Positions 8,710 through 16,613 of a DNA stretch of 64,000 nucleotides are shown one piece after another (the stretch's first letter is position 1; each line of letters opens with the position of its first letter). The stretch spans positions 1,240,001 to 1,304,000 of the forward strand of contig JAZGVH010000002.1 of the NCBI GenBank assembly GCA_039889245.1, read 5' to 3'. Below the pieces are notes generated by a model. The model was not told the origin of the DNA. It did no database searches and was given only the letters and a program-made list of their open reading frames with translations. A program made the translations under genes and the position numbers. This DNA comes from Dermatophilaceae bacterium Soc4.6. Its GTDB lineage: Bacteria; Actinomycetota; Actinomycetes; Actinomycetales; Dermatophilaceae.

Positions 8710-10074
8710 TCAGTCGCTGAGGAAGCCGAGCAGGTCGGCCCGGGTCAGGACCCCGACCGGCTTGCCGCCGTCGACCACCAGGATCGCGTCGGCCCTCTCG
8801 AGCTCGGCCCGCGCGACCGCGACCTTCTCGCCGGCCCCGACGAGGGGCAGGCCCGGCTCCATGTGCGTCTCCACCGCGTCGGCCAGGTGCGCCTGCGAGG
8901 TGAACAACAGCTCGAGCAGGGTGCGCTCGCTCACCGAGCCCGCGACCTCGCCCGACATCACCGGGGGCTCGGCCTTGACGACCGGCATCTGCGAGACGCC
9001 GTACTCGCGCAGGATGTCGATGGCGGTGCGGACGGTCTCGGCCGGGTGGGTGTGGACCAGTGCCGGCAGGGCGCCGGACTTGGTGCGCAGCACGTCGCCG
9101 ACGGTGGTCTCGACGGTGTCGTGCAGGAAGCCGTAGGACGCCATCCACTCGTCGTTGAAGATCTTGCTCATGTAGCCACGGCCCGAGTCGGGCAGCAGGA
9201 CCACGACGACCGCCTCGGCGGGCAGGTCCTTCGCGGCCCGCAGCGCCGACACGACCGCCATGCCGCAGGAGCCCCCGACGAGCAGGCCCTCCTCGCGGGC
9301 CAGGCGCCGGGTCATCGCGAACGACTCGGCGTCGGAGACGGCGATCACCTCGTCGACGACCGAGGGGTCGTAGGCGCCGGGCCAGAAGTCCTCGCCGACC
9401 CCCTCGACGAGGTAGGGCCGACCGGTGCCGCCGGAGTAGACCGACCCCTCGGGGTCGGACCCGATGATGCGGACGGCGCCGCCCGACACCTCCTTGAGGT
9501 AGCGGCCGGTGCCGCTGATGGTGCCGCCCGTGCCGACGCCCGCGACGAAGTGGGTGATCTCGCCCTCGGTGTCGGCCCAGATCTCGGGGCCGGTCGACTC
9601 GTAGTGGCTGTTGGGGCCCTCGGGGTTGAAGTACTGGTTGGGCTTCCACGCGTTGTCGATCTCGCGCACGAGCCGGTCGGAGACCGAGTAGTAGGAGTCA
9701 GGGTGGTCGGGCTCGACTGCCGTTGGGCAGACGACCACCTGGGCTCCGTAGGCCTTGAGGACGTTGCGCTTGTCCTCGGCCACCTTGTCGGGGCAGACGA
9801 AGACGCAGGAGTACCCGCGCCGCTGGGCCACCAGGGCCAGGCCGACGCCGGTGTTGCCGGAGGTCGGCTCGACGATGGTGCCGCCGGGCTTGAGCTCACC
9901 CGAGGCCTCGGCGGCGTCGATCATCCGCAGGGCGATGCGGTCCTTCACCGAGCCACCGGGATTGAGGTACTCCACCTTGGCGAGCACGGTGGCGGCGATG
10001 CCCTCCGTGACGGCGGAGAGCTTGACGAGGGGGGTGCCCCCAACGAGTTCGGAGATGTGCTCTGCATACTTCAC
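8710..10074 (-). CDS. cbs: Cystathionine beta-synthase
   Basis: This 454-residue PLP enzyme condenses homocysteine and serine to cystathionine (reverse transsulfuration). The PLP lysine is K44 in NPGGSVKDR. The substrate loop EPTSGNTGVGLAL and the phosphate loop GVGTGGTISGTG follow. A pair of CBS domains fills the C-terminal ~130 residues (start near IGDVLRTKSGALP; second near GLPLVGAGEKVAVA), the layout of CBS rather than plain cysteine synthase. The GTG at 10074 is chosen because MKYAEHISELVGGTPL is the natural N-terminus and GAGG precedes it. The gene is divergent from the SGNH hydrolase. Confidence 0.92.
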   Translation of the reverse strand: MKYAEHISELVGGTPLVKLSAVTEGIAATVLAKVEYLNPGGSVKDRIALRMIDAAEASGELKPGGTIVEPTSGNTGVGLALVAQRRGYSCVFVCPDKVAEDKRNVLKAYGAQVVVCPTAVEPDHPDSYYSVSDRLVREIDNAWKPNQYFNPEGPNSHYESTGPEIWADTEGEITHFVAGVGTGGTISGTGRYLKEVSGGAVRIIGSDPEGSVYSGGTGRPYLVEGVGEDFWPGAYDPSVVDEVIAVSDAESFAMTRRLAREEGLLVGGSCGMAVVSALRAAKDLPAEAVVVVLLPDSGRGYMSKIFNDEWMASYGFLHDTVETTVGDVLRTKSGALPALVHTHPAETVRTAIDILREYGVSQMPVVKAEPPVMSGEVAGSVSERTLLELLFTSQAHLADAVETHMEPGLPLVGAGEKVAVARAELERADAILVVDGGKPVGVLTRADLLGFLSD

Positions 10075-10265
10075 TACGCCATCCTCGCAGACGAGGGGGA
10101 TCGGCTGGACGGACCATAGTGGACAAAAGGGACTCTCGTTGTCGGTGGCGCCAGCTACCGTGAAGAACGGGTCCCCACCGGCCGACGACGGCCGCGGACC
10201 ACCAGGCATCGACGACTGGCCGTCACGGGCGGTCACGGGCGGGCACGAGCGAAGGGGCAGGGGCG

Positions 10266-11342
10266 ATGGGCAGAGCACGCAGGGCGCGGAACATCGCCCA
10301 GGTCGCGGCCTACGGTGGAGGCTTCGGGGTGGCCGGCATCGGCGCCATCGGCGCGATCGGCTACGGCGTCATCAAGGTCGAGGCCACCCTGGCCCGCCGC
10401 TTCATCGGGCAGCCCTTCGACGGCTCCCCCGACGACAACGGGCTGTATGGCGCCGGCTCGTCACCACCGATCGAGCTGCTCGTGCTCGGTGACAGCACCG
10501 CGGCCGGACAGGGCGCCGACCACCCCTCGCAAACCGTGGGCGCCCTCCTCGCCAACGGCGTCTCGGCCTTCTCCGGCCGGCCCGTCCACCTGACCAACGT
10601 CGCTGTCGTCGGTGCCGAGTCCAGCGGTCTCGAGCTGCAGGTCATCAACGCCCTCGACGCGGTGCCGCGCCCCGACGCCGCAGCGATCCTCATCGGCGCC
10701 AACGACGTCACCCACCGCATCGACAAGTCGGTCGCTGTCCGCCACCTCGGCGACGCCGTGAGGCGCCTGCGCGAGGCGGGCGCAGAGGTCGTCGTCGGCA
10801 CCTGCCCCGACCTCGGCACGCTCGAGCCGGTCGGCCAGCCGCTGCGCGCGCTGGTCCGGCGCTGGAGCCGCGACCTCGCGGCCGCGCAGATCGTCGCGGT
10901 CGTCGAAGCCGGCGGGCGCACCGTCTCGCTCGGAGACCTCATCGGGCCCGAGTTCGCCAGCGCACCGCGAGAGATGTTCAGCAAGGACCGCTTCCACCCC
11001 TCACCCGCCGGCTACGCCCGCGCCGCCTCGGCGATGCTGCCGTCGGTGTGCGTCGCGCTCGGACTCTGGGCCGAAGAGCCCGCCAGCGGGACCGACTGGC
11101 GTCGCGGCGACACGGTCGGTCCGGTCTCGCTCGAGGCCACCCGGGCCGTGCGCGAGCCCGGCACCGAGGTCAGCGCCACCGAGATCGGCGGCCGAGCGCG
11201 TGGGCCGCGGGGTCGGTGGGCGATCGGGCTGCACCGGCCGAGGCGCCCCATACCGACGCACGCGGGTGACGGGGTCGACGCGCCTGCTCCGGCCACGGCG
11301 GGGGGCTCAGAGGCCCGGGGACCGGCAGCGTCGGGCGGCTAG
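10266..11342 (+). CDS. SGNH/GDSL-family hydrolase, membrane-anchored
   Basis: This 358-residue protein has one N-terminal hydrophobic segment (about 15-35, Gly/Ala/Ile rich), probably a membrane anchor or signal. A lipase/esterase SGNH domain follows. Block I is LVLGDSTAAGQG with the catalytic Ser, block III is IGANDVTH with Asn, and block V is DRFHPSPAGYA with Asp and His. The C-terminal ~100 residues are charged and low in predicted structure. Actinobacterial relatives are often called lysophospholipase-like or acyl hydrolases, but no substrate is known. A GGGGCAGG-type ribosome binding site precedes the ATG. Confidence 0.85.
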   Translation: MGRARRARNIAQVAAYGGGFGVAGIGAIGAIGYGVIKVEATLARRFIGQPFDGSPDDNGLYGAGSSPPIELLVLGDSTAAGQGADHPSQTVGALLANGVSAFSGRPVHLTNVAVVGAESSGLELQVINALDAVPRPDAAAILIGANDVTHRIDKSVAVRHLGDAVRRLREAGAEVVVGTCPDLGTLEPVGQPLRALVRRWSRDLAAAQIVAVVEAGGRTVSLGDLIGPEFASAPREMFSKDRFHPSPAGYARAASAMLPSVCVALGLWAEEPASGTDWRRGDTVGPVSLEATRAVREPGTEVSATEIGGRARGPRGRWAIGLHRPRRPIPTHAGDGVDAPAPATAGGSEARGPAASGG

Positions 11343-11472
11343 CTGAGCTGCTGGCGGCGGTTGCCGAAGGGTACCGGCTGCCCGGGCCCGCACGCGGGCC
11401 TGACCGGTGACCCGGCGCACACCCGGACGGCTACCCCGGGAGGGGATGCTCGGCATACCATCGGTGGTCGGC

Positions 11473-11490
11473 ACTAAGCGCCCGCTTAGT
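11473..11490. promoter_or_regulatory. TetR-type palindromic operator candidate
   Basis: ACTAAGCG-CC-CGCTTAGT is a perfect 18-bp dyad 38 bp upstream of the thiolase start. TAAGCG/CGCTTA half-sites are typical of TetR-family operators in front of fatty-acid degradation genes in actinobacteria (general knowledge). No TetR gene lies next to it in this window. Confidence 0.65.
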
Positions 11491-11528
11491 AGCTCGACAG
11501 CCGACACCGTCGTCCGAGGAGGACCCCC

Positions 11529-12752
11529 GTGACCGAAGCCGTCATCGTCTCGACCGCCCGCAGCCCCATCGGGCGCGCGTTCAAGGGGTCACTGAAGGAC
11601 ATCCGCCCCGACGACCTGTCCGCGCAGGTCCTCAAGGCCGCGCTCGACAAGCTGCCGGGGCTCGACCCGCACGACATCGACGACCTCTACTGGGGCTGCG
11701 CGGAGCCCTCCGGCCGCCACGGGTCCAACCTGGCGCGCGTCGTCGCGGTGCTCGCCGGCTACGACCAGGTCCCCGGCGCCACGGTCAACCGCTTCTGCTC
11801 CTCGAGCGTGCAGACGACCCGCATGGCCTACCACGCGATCAAGGCCGGCGAGGGCGACGTGTTCCTCTCCGGTGGCGTCGAGTGCGTCTCGCAGTATCTC
11901 GGCTTCTCCGGCGCCGGTGGCGCCGAGGACACCACCAAGAACCCGGCTTTCGACGAGGCGCAGGCGCGCACGGTCGCCACGGCGCAGAGCAACGCGACCT
12001 GGACCGACCCCCGCCTCGACGGCCTCCTGCCCGACGTCTACATCGCCATGGGTCAGACCGCGGAGAACGTCGCCACCTCGCGTGGGATCTCACGCCTGCG
12101 CCAGGACGAGTGGGGCGTCAGCAGCCAGAACCGCGCCGAGGCCGCCCTCGCCAAGGGCTTCTTCGCCGACGAGATCACCCCGGTGACGCTGCCCGACGGC
12201 AGCGTCGTCAGCAAGGACGACGGCCCGCGCGCCGGCGTCACCCTCGAGGCGGTGCAGGGCCTCAACCCCGTCTTCCGCCCCGACGGCACCGTGACGGCCG
12301 GCAACTGCTGCCCGCTCAACGACGGCGCCGCCGCCGTGGTCGTCATGAGCGACACCAAGGCCAAGGCGCTCGGCCTGACGCCGCTCGCCCGCGTCGTCTC
12401 CACCGGCGTCTCGGCCCTCTCGCCCGAGATCATGGGCCTCGGCCCGATCGACAGCACCCGGCAGGCCCTCGCCCGCGCCGGGATGACGGTCGCCGACCTC
12501 GACCTCTACGAGATCAACGAGGCCTTCGCCGCTCAGGTGCTCGGCAGCGCCGACGAGCTCGGGATGGACTTCGACAAGCTCAACGTCAACGGCGGAGCGA
12601 TCGCCCTCGGCCACCCCTTCGGGTCGACCGGTGCGCGCATCACCACGACGCTGCTGCACAACCTGGCCGAGCGCGACGGCACCTTCGGCCTCGAGACGAT
12701 GTGCGTCGGTGGTGGCCAGGGCATGGCCATCATCTACGAGCGCCTCAGCTGA
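11529..12752 (+). CDS. Acetyl-CoA C-acyltransferase (thiolase)
   Basis: This 407-residue thiolase II family enzyme cleaves 3-ketoacyl-CoA with CoA, or runs the reverse condensation. The nucleophile is C90 in [11 protein letters not shown], the catalytic histidine is about H362 in [10 protein letters not shown], and the second cysteine is about C392 in MCVGGGQG. The NEAFA segment is also present. The full length is normal for the family. The sequence does not separate a beta-oxidation role (FadA) from a steroid side-chain or biosynthetic role. A palindromic operator sits just upstream, so repression by a TetR-family acyl-CoA sensor is likely. A hairpin follows the gene. Confidence 0.92.
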   Translation: MTEAVIVSTARSPIGRAFKGSLKDIRPDDLSAQVLKAALDKLPGLDPHDIDDLYWGCAEPSGRHGSNLARVVAVLAGYDQVPGATVNRFCSSSVQTTRMAYHAIKAGEGDVFLSGGVECVSQYLGFSGAGGAEDTTKNPAFDEAQARTVATAQSNATWTDPRLDGLLPDVYIAMGQTAENVATSRGISRLRQDEWGVSSQNRAEAALAKGFFADEITPVTLPDGSVVSKDDGPRAGVTLEAVQGLNPVFRPDGTVTAGNCCPLNDGAAAVVVMSDTKAKALGLTPLARVVSTGVSALSPEIMGLGPIDSTRQALARAGMTVADLDLYEINEAFAAQVLGSADELGMDFDKLNVNGGAIALGHPFGSTGARITTTLLHNLAERDGTFGLETMCVGGGQGMAIIYERLS

Positions 12753-12838
12753 CCGACCCGGTTGAAGCAGGGCCCGTTCCCCGGGGTGGGGGGCGGGCTC
12801 TGGGTGTTCGTCGGCCGTGTGGGGCGAGGCGATCGACG

Positions 12839-12900
12839 GAACGCCGGTAGCGGGGTGATCCCCCGCTCCAGAGCGCGACCGATCACCCCGTTGGCGGTTC
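12839..12900. terminator. Hairpin between convergent genes
   Basis: The inner arms CGGGGTGATC (12851-12860) and GATCACCCCG (12881-12890) are exact complements with a 20-nt loop. The outer arms GAACGCC and GGCGGTTC pair with one bulge. It follows the thiolase and faces the small convergent gene, so it fits a bidirectional terminator without a U-tract. The rest of 12753-13047 holds a short direct repeat (CCGGGGTAG followed by G/A then ACG, at about 12933 and 12972) and nothing else I can name. Confidence 0.55.
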
Positions 12901-13047
12901 TTCCCTCAGAAGCCCGACGGGTTCCGGGGTAGGACGTCGCCCGGTGGAGCGACGGACCGCTCCGCTGGCGTACCGGGGTAGAACGCCGATGCAGGGGAGT
13001 CGGCGCCGGCAGGAACAGTCACCGGCCGCAGCGACCCCGACCCGGCA

Positions 13048-13335
13048 TCACAGGGCCCGGCGCAGCTGCGTGAGCCTCTCTGGGATGCCGGCCACGGCCG
13101 CCGCACAGGCGTCGTGGACCACGACCGCGAGCTGGTCAGGCAGGACGTGCGGCCCGAGGTCCGGCACCGGGACCTGAGCGCCGCTCTCGCGGGCGAGATC
13201 GCCGACCAGGGCGCGCATGGGGAGCGCACCGACCTCGGACTGCACCGGTGTCATCGTGCGCCACCGCTCGAGCACCCGACGCAGCTCCGCCGAGACCTCC
13301 TGGGACACAGGCGATCTCGGCGGAGAGGTGGTCAT
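13048..13335 (-). CDS. Small hypothetical protein
   Basis: This is a 95-residue soluble protein of unknown function that starts at the ATG at 13335. It is predicted to be mostly helical, with an acidic/hydrophobic centre (VPVPDLGPHVLPDQLAVVVHD) and two later Ala-rich segments. It begins 23 bp after the Bax-inhibitor-1 gene on the same strand, so it is probably its downstream partner. The frame is open and well biased, and the composition is ordinary. I recognise no domain. A competing frame over the same bases (12906-13229) looks like a shadow because it is Arg/Ser rich. Confidence 0.6.
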   Translation of the reverse strand: MTTSPPRSPVSQEVSAELRRVLERWRTMTPVQSEVGALPMRALVGDLARESGAQVPVPDLGPHVLPDQLAVVVHDACAAAVAGIPERLTQLRRAL

Positions 13336-13358
13336 ACGAGTGTGACGCCCGGACTCGG

Positions 13359-14210
13359 TCAGTCGCGCAGGCGGGCGAGCAGCCGGACGATCTCGATGTA
13401 GAGCCACACCAGGCTGACGATGAGGCCGTGGGCCAGCAGCCAGGAGTACTTCTCGGGCACCTGCATGCGCACGGCCGTGTCGATGCTGTCGAAGTCGATC
13501 GCGAGCGAGTAGGACGCGAGCCCGACACCGAGGATCGAGATGCCGATGCCGAGCATGCCCGAGCCGCCGAAGCCCCAGCCGTCGGTCCAGCCGGCGAAGA
13601 GGCCGATGACGTTGACCAGGCTGAAGAGCAGGTAGCCCATGGCCGCCATGCCGAAGATGCGACGCGACTTGCTCGTGACCTTGATCAGGCCGACCTTGTA
13701 GCCGACGAACATGCCGGCGAAGGTGGCCAGCGTCGCGACGATCGCGGTCGGGACGATGCCGGCATACTGCGGCGTCTGCTCGATGACCCGGCTGAAGGCG
13801 CCGAGGAAGGCACCCTCGAAGACCGAGTAGAGGACGATCAGCGGGACGCTGACCGACTTCATGAACGCGATCGCGAGGCCCACCCCGAGACCGAGCAGCA
13901 TGCCGCCGATCCAGACGGGCATGGTCAGGTCGGGGCTGCCCTGGGTGACGAACCACGAGGTGGTCGCGCTGACCATGACGACGGCGAAGAGGCCGAGGGT
14001 CTTCATGACGACGTCGTCGAGGGTCAGGCGCCCGGTCTCGCGGGGACCGGCGGAGGCGCCCCGGTAGATGGTGTCGAGATCCTGGGGGGACAACGGTGCC
14101 TGCTGGCCGGGGAGGGGGCTCGTCGCGGTGCCGCCGCGGCCGAACCCGGCGTACCCGTCGCTCTTGACCTTCTTCTCGAACCGCGAGAACACCGGGTTGT
14201 TGCCGGCCAT
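13359..14210 (-). CDS. Bax inhibitor-1/YccA family membrane protein
   Basis: This 283-residue protein has a soluble N-terminal ~70 residues (MAGNNPVFSRFEKKVK, then the Gly-rich FGRGGTATSP stretch). About seven transmembrane helices follow, ending LVWLYIEIVRLLARLRD. This is the actinobacterial BI-1-like layout (DUF1112/BI-1). Family members are pH-sensitive calcium leak channels in the crystallised bacterial case (YetJ); the role in actinobacteria is unknown. AGGAGAAG precedes the ATG. It likely shares a transcript with the 95-residue gene downstream. Confidence 0.87.
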   Translation of the reverse strand: MAGNNPVFSRFEKKVKSDGYAGFGRGGTATSPLPGQQAPLSPQDLDTIYRGASAGPRETGRLTLDDVVMKTLGLFAVVMVSATTSWFVTQGSPDLTMPVWIGGMLLGLGVGLAIAFMKSVSVPLIVLYSVFEGAFLGAFSRVIEQTPQYAGIVPTAIVATLATFAGMFVGYKVGLIKVTSKSRRIFGMAAMGYLLFSLVNVIGLFAGWTDGWGFGGSGMLGIGISILGVGLASYSLAIDFDSIDTAVRMQVPEKYSWLLAHGLIVSLVWLYIEIVRLLARLRD

Positions 14211-14345
14211 CGCTTCTCCTACTTCCGCGTGCTCAGGTGCTCGGATCGAGCACTCGTCAACAGATCTACGTACGGCGGGTCCGTGGTGTTCCCGCGTCTC
14301 GAGAGCAGTCTGGCAGGCGGGGCCGACAGGGCTCGACCGAACGGG

Positions 14346-14867
14346 TCAACCGGCGGCTTCGTTGGCCTCGCGGTGCAGCCGGGCGAGCTCGACGTAGAAG
14401 ACGCCGTTGGCCCGCACCCCCGCCACCGCGTCGTCGTCGAGCTCGCGGCGGACCTTGCCCGGGACGCCGGCCACCAGCGAGCGGGGCGGCACGACCATCC
14501 CCTCGGGAACCACCGCCCCGGCGGCGATCAGGCAGTCGGTGCCGATGACGGCGCCGTTGAGCACCGTCGCGCTCATCCCGACCAGGGTGCCGTCGCCGAC
14601 GGTGCAGCCGTGGAGCACCGCCCGGTGACCCACCGAGACGCCCTCGCCGATCGTCGTCGGGAAGCCGGGGTCGGTGTGCACGACCACACCGTCCTGCAGG
14701 TTGCTGCCGGGCCCCACGACGATGGGCTCGAACTCCGCGCGCAGCACGGCGCCGTACCAGAGGGAGGAGTCGGCCTCGAGCCGCACGTTGCCGATGACCG
14801 TGGCGCTCGGCGCCACCCAGGCGGCGGGGTCGACGGCGGGGGTGTGGTCCTGGAACGGGAGCAGCAT
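14346..14867 (-). CDS. Gamma carbonic anhydrase family protein
   Basis: This 173-residue left-handed beta-helix protein has hexapeptide repeats such as VIGNVR, LEADSSLWYGAVLR, GSNLQDGVVV, TIGEGVSVG and HGCTVGDGTLVG. The histidines placed as in gamma carbonic anhydrases are in VVVHTD and SVGHRAVLHGC, so a metal site is plausible. Many actinobacterial members are annotated as acyl-/acetyltransferases instead, and activity is not certain. The ATG at 14867 is chosen because GAGGAG precedes it; frames further upstream run into a tRNA gene. Confidence 0.85.
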   Translation of the reverse strand: MLLPFQDHTPAVDPAAWVAPSATVIGNVRLEADSSLWYGAVLRAEFEPIVVGPGSNLQDGVVVHTDPGFPTTIGEGVSVGHRAVLHGCTVGDGTLVGMSATVLNGAVIGTDCLIAAGAVVPEGMVVPPRSLVAGVPGKVRRELDDDAVAGVRANGVFYVELARLHREANEAAG

Positions 14868-14900
14868 CGCTCTCCTCTGGTGGTGGGCTCGGGTGGTGGG

Positions 14901-14974
14901 TGCCCCCGACGAGACTCGAACTCGCAACCCAGCGATTTTAAGTCGCCTGCCTCTGCCGGTTGGGCTACGGGGGC
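14901..14974 (-). tRNA. tRNA with UAA anticodon, class I fold (Leu-like anticodon)
   Basis: A 74-nt gene folds as a complete cloverleaf. The acceptor GCCCCCG/CGGGGGC has A as discriminator. The D-stem GCC/GGC has a loop containing GG. The anticodon stem GGCGA/TCGCT carries loop CTTAAAA, giving anticodon UAA. The variable region is GGGTT (5 nt), and the T-stem GCGAG/CTCGT carries TTCGAGT. CCA is not encoded. The anticodon reads UUA (Leu), but bacterial tRNA-Leu normally has a long variable arm and this one does not; the body looks like a class I tRNA. It lies between a gamma-CA-like gene and a VOC gene. Confidence 0.85.
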
Positions 14975-15034
14975 GCGCCAACTCTAGGTGCTCGCCCCCT
15001 GCCACGAGCGGGGTTCCGGTGACACGCTGGGGTC

Positions 15035-15424
15035 ATGATCGATCACCTGGGTGTGCAGGCTGGCGACGTCGAGGCCGCCCTGTCGTTCTACGTCACCGTC
15101 TTCGCGCCGATCGGGATGCGGGAGGCGATGCGCTCCCCCACCGACGACCAGCCGGTCGTGGGCATCGCGGGCGCCGACGGCTTCCCGCACTTCTGGCTGA
15201 GCGGGGCGCCTCCCGGCACGCGGCACGAGGCGCACCTCGCCTTCACCGCCCCCGACCGTGCCGCGGTCGACGCGGTGCACGCGGCCGCGGTGGCCGCTGG
15301 CTACGAGGTGCTTCACCCTCCGCGGGTCTGGCCGGAGTACCACCCCGGCTACTACGCCACCTTCGTGCGGGACCTCGACGGCAACAACGTGGAGGCGGTT
15401 CACCACACCTTCGGCCCTGCGTAG
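15035..15424 (+). CDS. VOC (glyoxalase/bleomycin-resistance) family protein
   Basis: This 129-residue protein opens with MIDHLGVQAGDVEAALSFY and closes with FVRDLDGNNVEAV, the two beta-alpha-beta-beta-beta modules of the vicinal oxygen chelate fold. Metal-binding positions are visible: His in the opening strand, His in RHEAHLAF and Glu near the end of the second module. Close relatives are uncharacterised and are seldom true glyoxalase I. It stands alone after the tRNA gene and is convergent with def. Confidence 0.83.
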   Translation: MIDHLGVQAGDVEAALSFYVTVFAPIGMREAMRSPTDDQPVVGIAGADGFPHFWLSGAPPGTRHEAHLAFTAPDRAAVDAVHAAAVAAGYEVLHPPRVWPEYHPGYYATFVRDLDGNNVEAVHHTFGPA

Positions 15425-15449
15425 GGGACGAGCAGCCCCCCGCGGGACG

Positions 15450-15983
15450 TCAGAGGTAGGTGCGTCTGGCGTGGACCGCGCCCGGGCCGGGCACGCGGTC
15501 GAGGAAGAGCAGGCCGTCGGTGTGGTCGATCTCGTGCTGGAGCGCGACGGCCTCGAAGGCGTCGGTGACGACCTCGACCCACTCACCCGTGACCGGCAGC
15601 TGGCCGCGCACGGTCAGGCGCCGGGCCCGGGCGACGTCGCCGGTCAGGTCGGGCACCGACATGCAGCCCTCGCGCCCCTTCTCGCGCCGCGACGAGGTGA
15701 CGACGTCGGCATTGGCGAGCACGAACGAGCCGTGGCAGGTGCGGGTCTTGCCGTGCCCCGTCACGTCGACCGAGAAGATCCGCCAGGCGACACCGACCTG
15801 TTGGGCGGCGAGGCCGACGCAGCCGGGCGAGACCTCCTGGGTCGCGAGCAGGTCAGCGGCCAGCTGCACCACGTCTGGCGCCGTCGGGTCGACCCGGGCA
15901 CCCGGCTGCGACAGCACGGGGTCGGGCGCCTCGACGACCGTGAGCACCCGGCCAGACGGCAGGGCCGGCATCGACCAGGTCAC
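15450..15983 (-). CDS. def: Peptide deformylase
   Basis: This 177-residue metalloenzyme removes the formyl group from nascent N-termini. All three motifs are visible: GCVGLAAQQ (motif 1, usually GxGLAAxQ), EGCMS (motif 2, metal Cys) and HEIDH (motif 3, two metal His and the catalytic Glu). I place the start at the GTG at 15983 because it overlaps the stop of the ACT-domain gene by four bases (GTGA). The ATG at 15971 is the alternative and removes four residues. Confidence 0.9.
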   Translation of the reverse strand: MTWSMPALPSGRVLTVVEAPDPVLSQPGARVDPTAPDVVQLAADLLATQEVSPGCVGLAAQQVGVAWRIFSVDVTGHGKTRTCHGSFVLANADVVTSSRREKGREGCMSVPDLTGDVARARRLTVRGQLPVTGEWVEVVTDAFEAVALQHEIDHTDGLLFLDRVPGPGAVHARRTYL

Positions 15984-16510
15984 AGCAGGTCGTCGTCGAC
16001 CGGGTCGAGGTGCACGTCGACCCCGAGGCTCTCGGCCGCCGCGGCGAGCTCCTGCTCGAGCCGCGCCGGGGTGGCGTCGGCCGGCAGCACGAGCTCGGCG
16101 GTCAGCACGTAGAGCCCGCGCGAGAGCCGGGTGCCGAGGTCGACGATCGTCGCGCCGTGGCCGGCCACCACCCGGGTGACGGCGGCCACGATGCCCGGCC
16201 GGTCGGCCCCGTGGACGCGCAGCGTGAAGGCCGCACCTCCGGGCCCCGAGGGTGGGGTCTGCGGCATCGCGCGCACGTCGACGACGAGCGAGCCGTCGAC
16301 GACGAGCCCGGCGAGCGCCTGCTCGAGGTCGCTGACCGGGTGGGTGGTGCGCACGAGCACGACCATGGCGAACTGCCCGCGCAGCAGCGTCATCGTCGAG
16401 TCCTCGAGGTTGCCCCCGAGGCCGGCGAGGGCGGCCGTCACGTCGGAGACGATGCCGGGTCGGTCGGCGCCGAGCACCGTGACGGCGAGGACGGGGGGGT
16501 CGGAGGTCAC
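15980..16510 (-). CDS. Two-ACT-domain protein (GcvR-like)
   Basis: This 176-residue protein consists of two ACT modules. The first starts VLAVTVLGADRPGIVSDVTAAL and the second FTLRVHGADRPGIVAAVTRVV; both carry the GADRPGIV turn typical of amino-acid-binding ACT domains. The layout matches glycine-cleavage repressor GcvR-like regulatory proteins, although many actinobacterial ones are uncharacterised. The GTG at 16510 is the natural start. Its end overlaps def by GTGA, so the two are translationally coupled. It is divergent from mutA. Confidence 0.82.
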   Translation of the reverse strand: MTSDPPVLAVTVLGADRPGIVSDVTAALAGLGGNLEDSTMTLLRGQFAMVVLVRTTHPVSDLEQALAGLVVDGSLVVDVRAMPQTPPSGPGGAAFTLRVHGADRPGIVAAVTRVVAGHGATIVDLGTRLSRGLYVLTAELVLPADATPARLEQELAAAAESLGVDVHLDPVDDDLL

Positions 16511-16613
16511 GGTCGCCCAGACTAGCCCTCGCACCGGTGGGACCGGCGGCCGTGACGAGCCCGACACCCGCAGGAGTGGGCGCCGCACCCACCCGGTCAA
16601 TAGGCTGCCGAGC

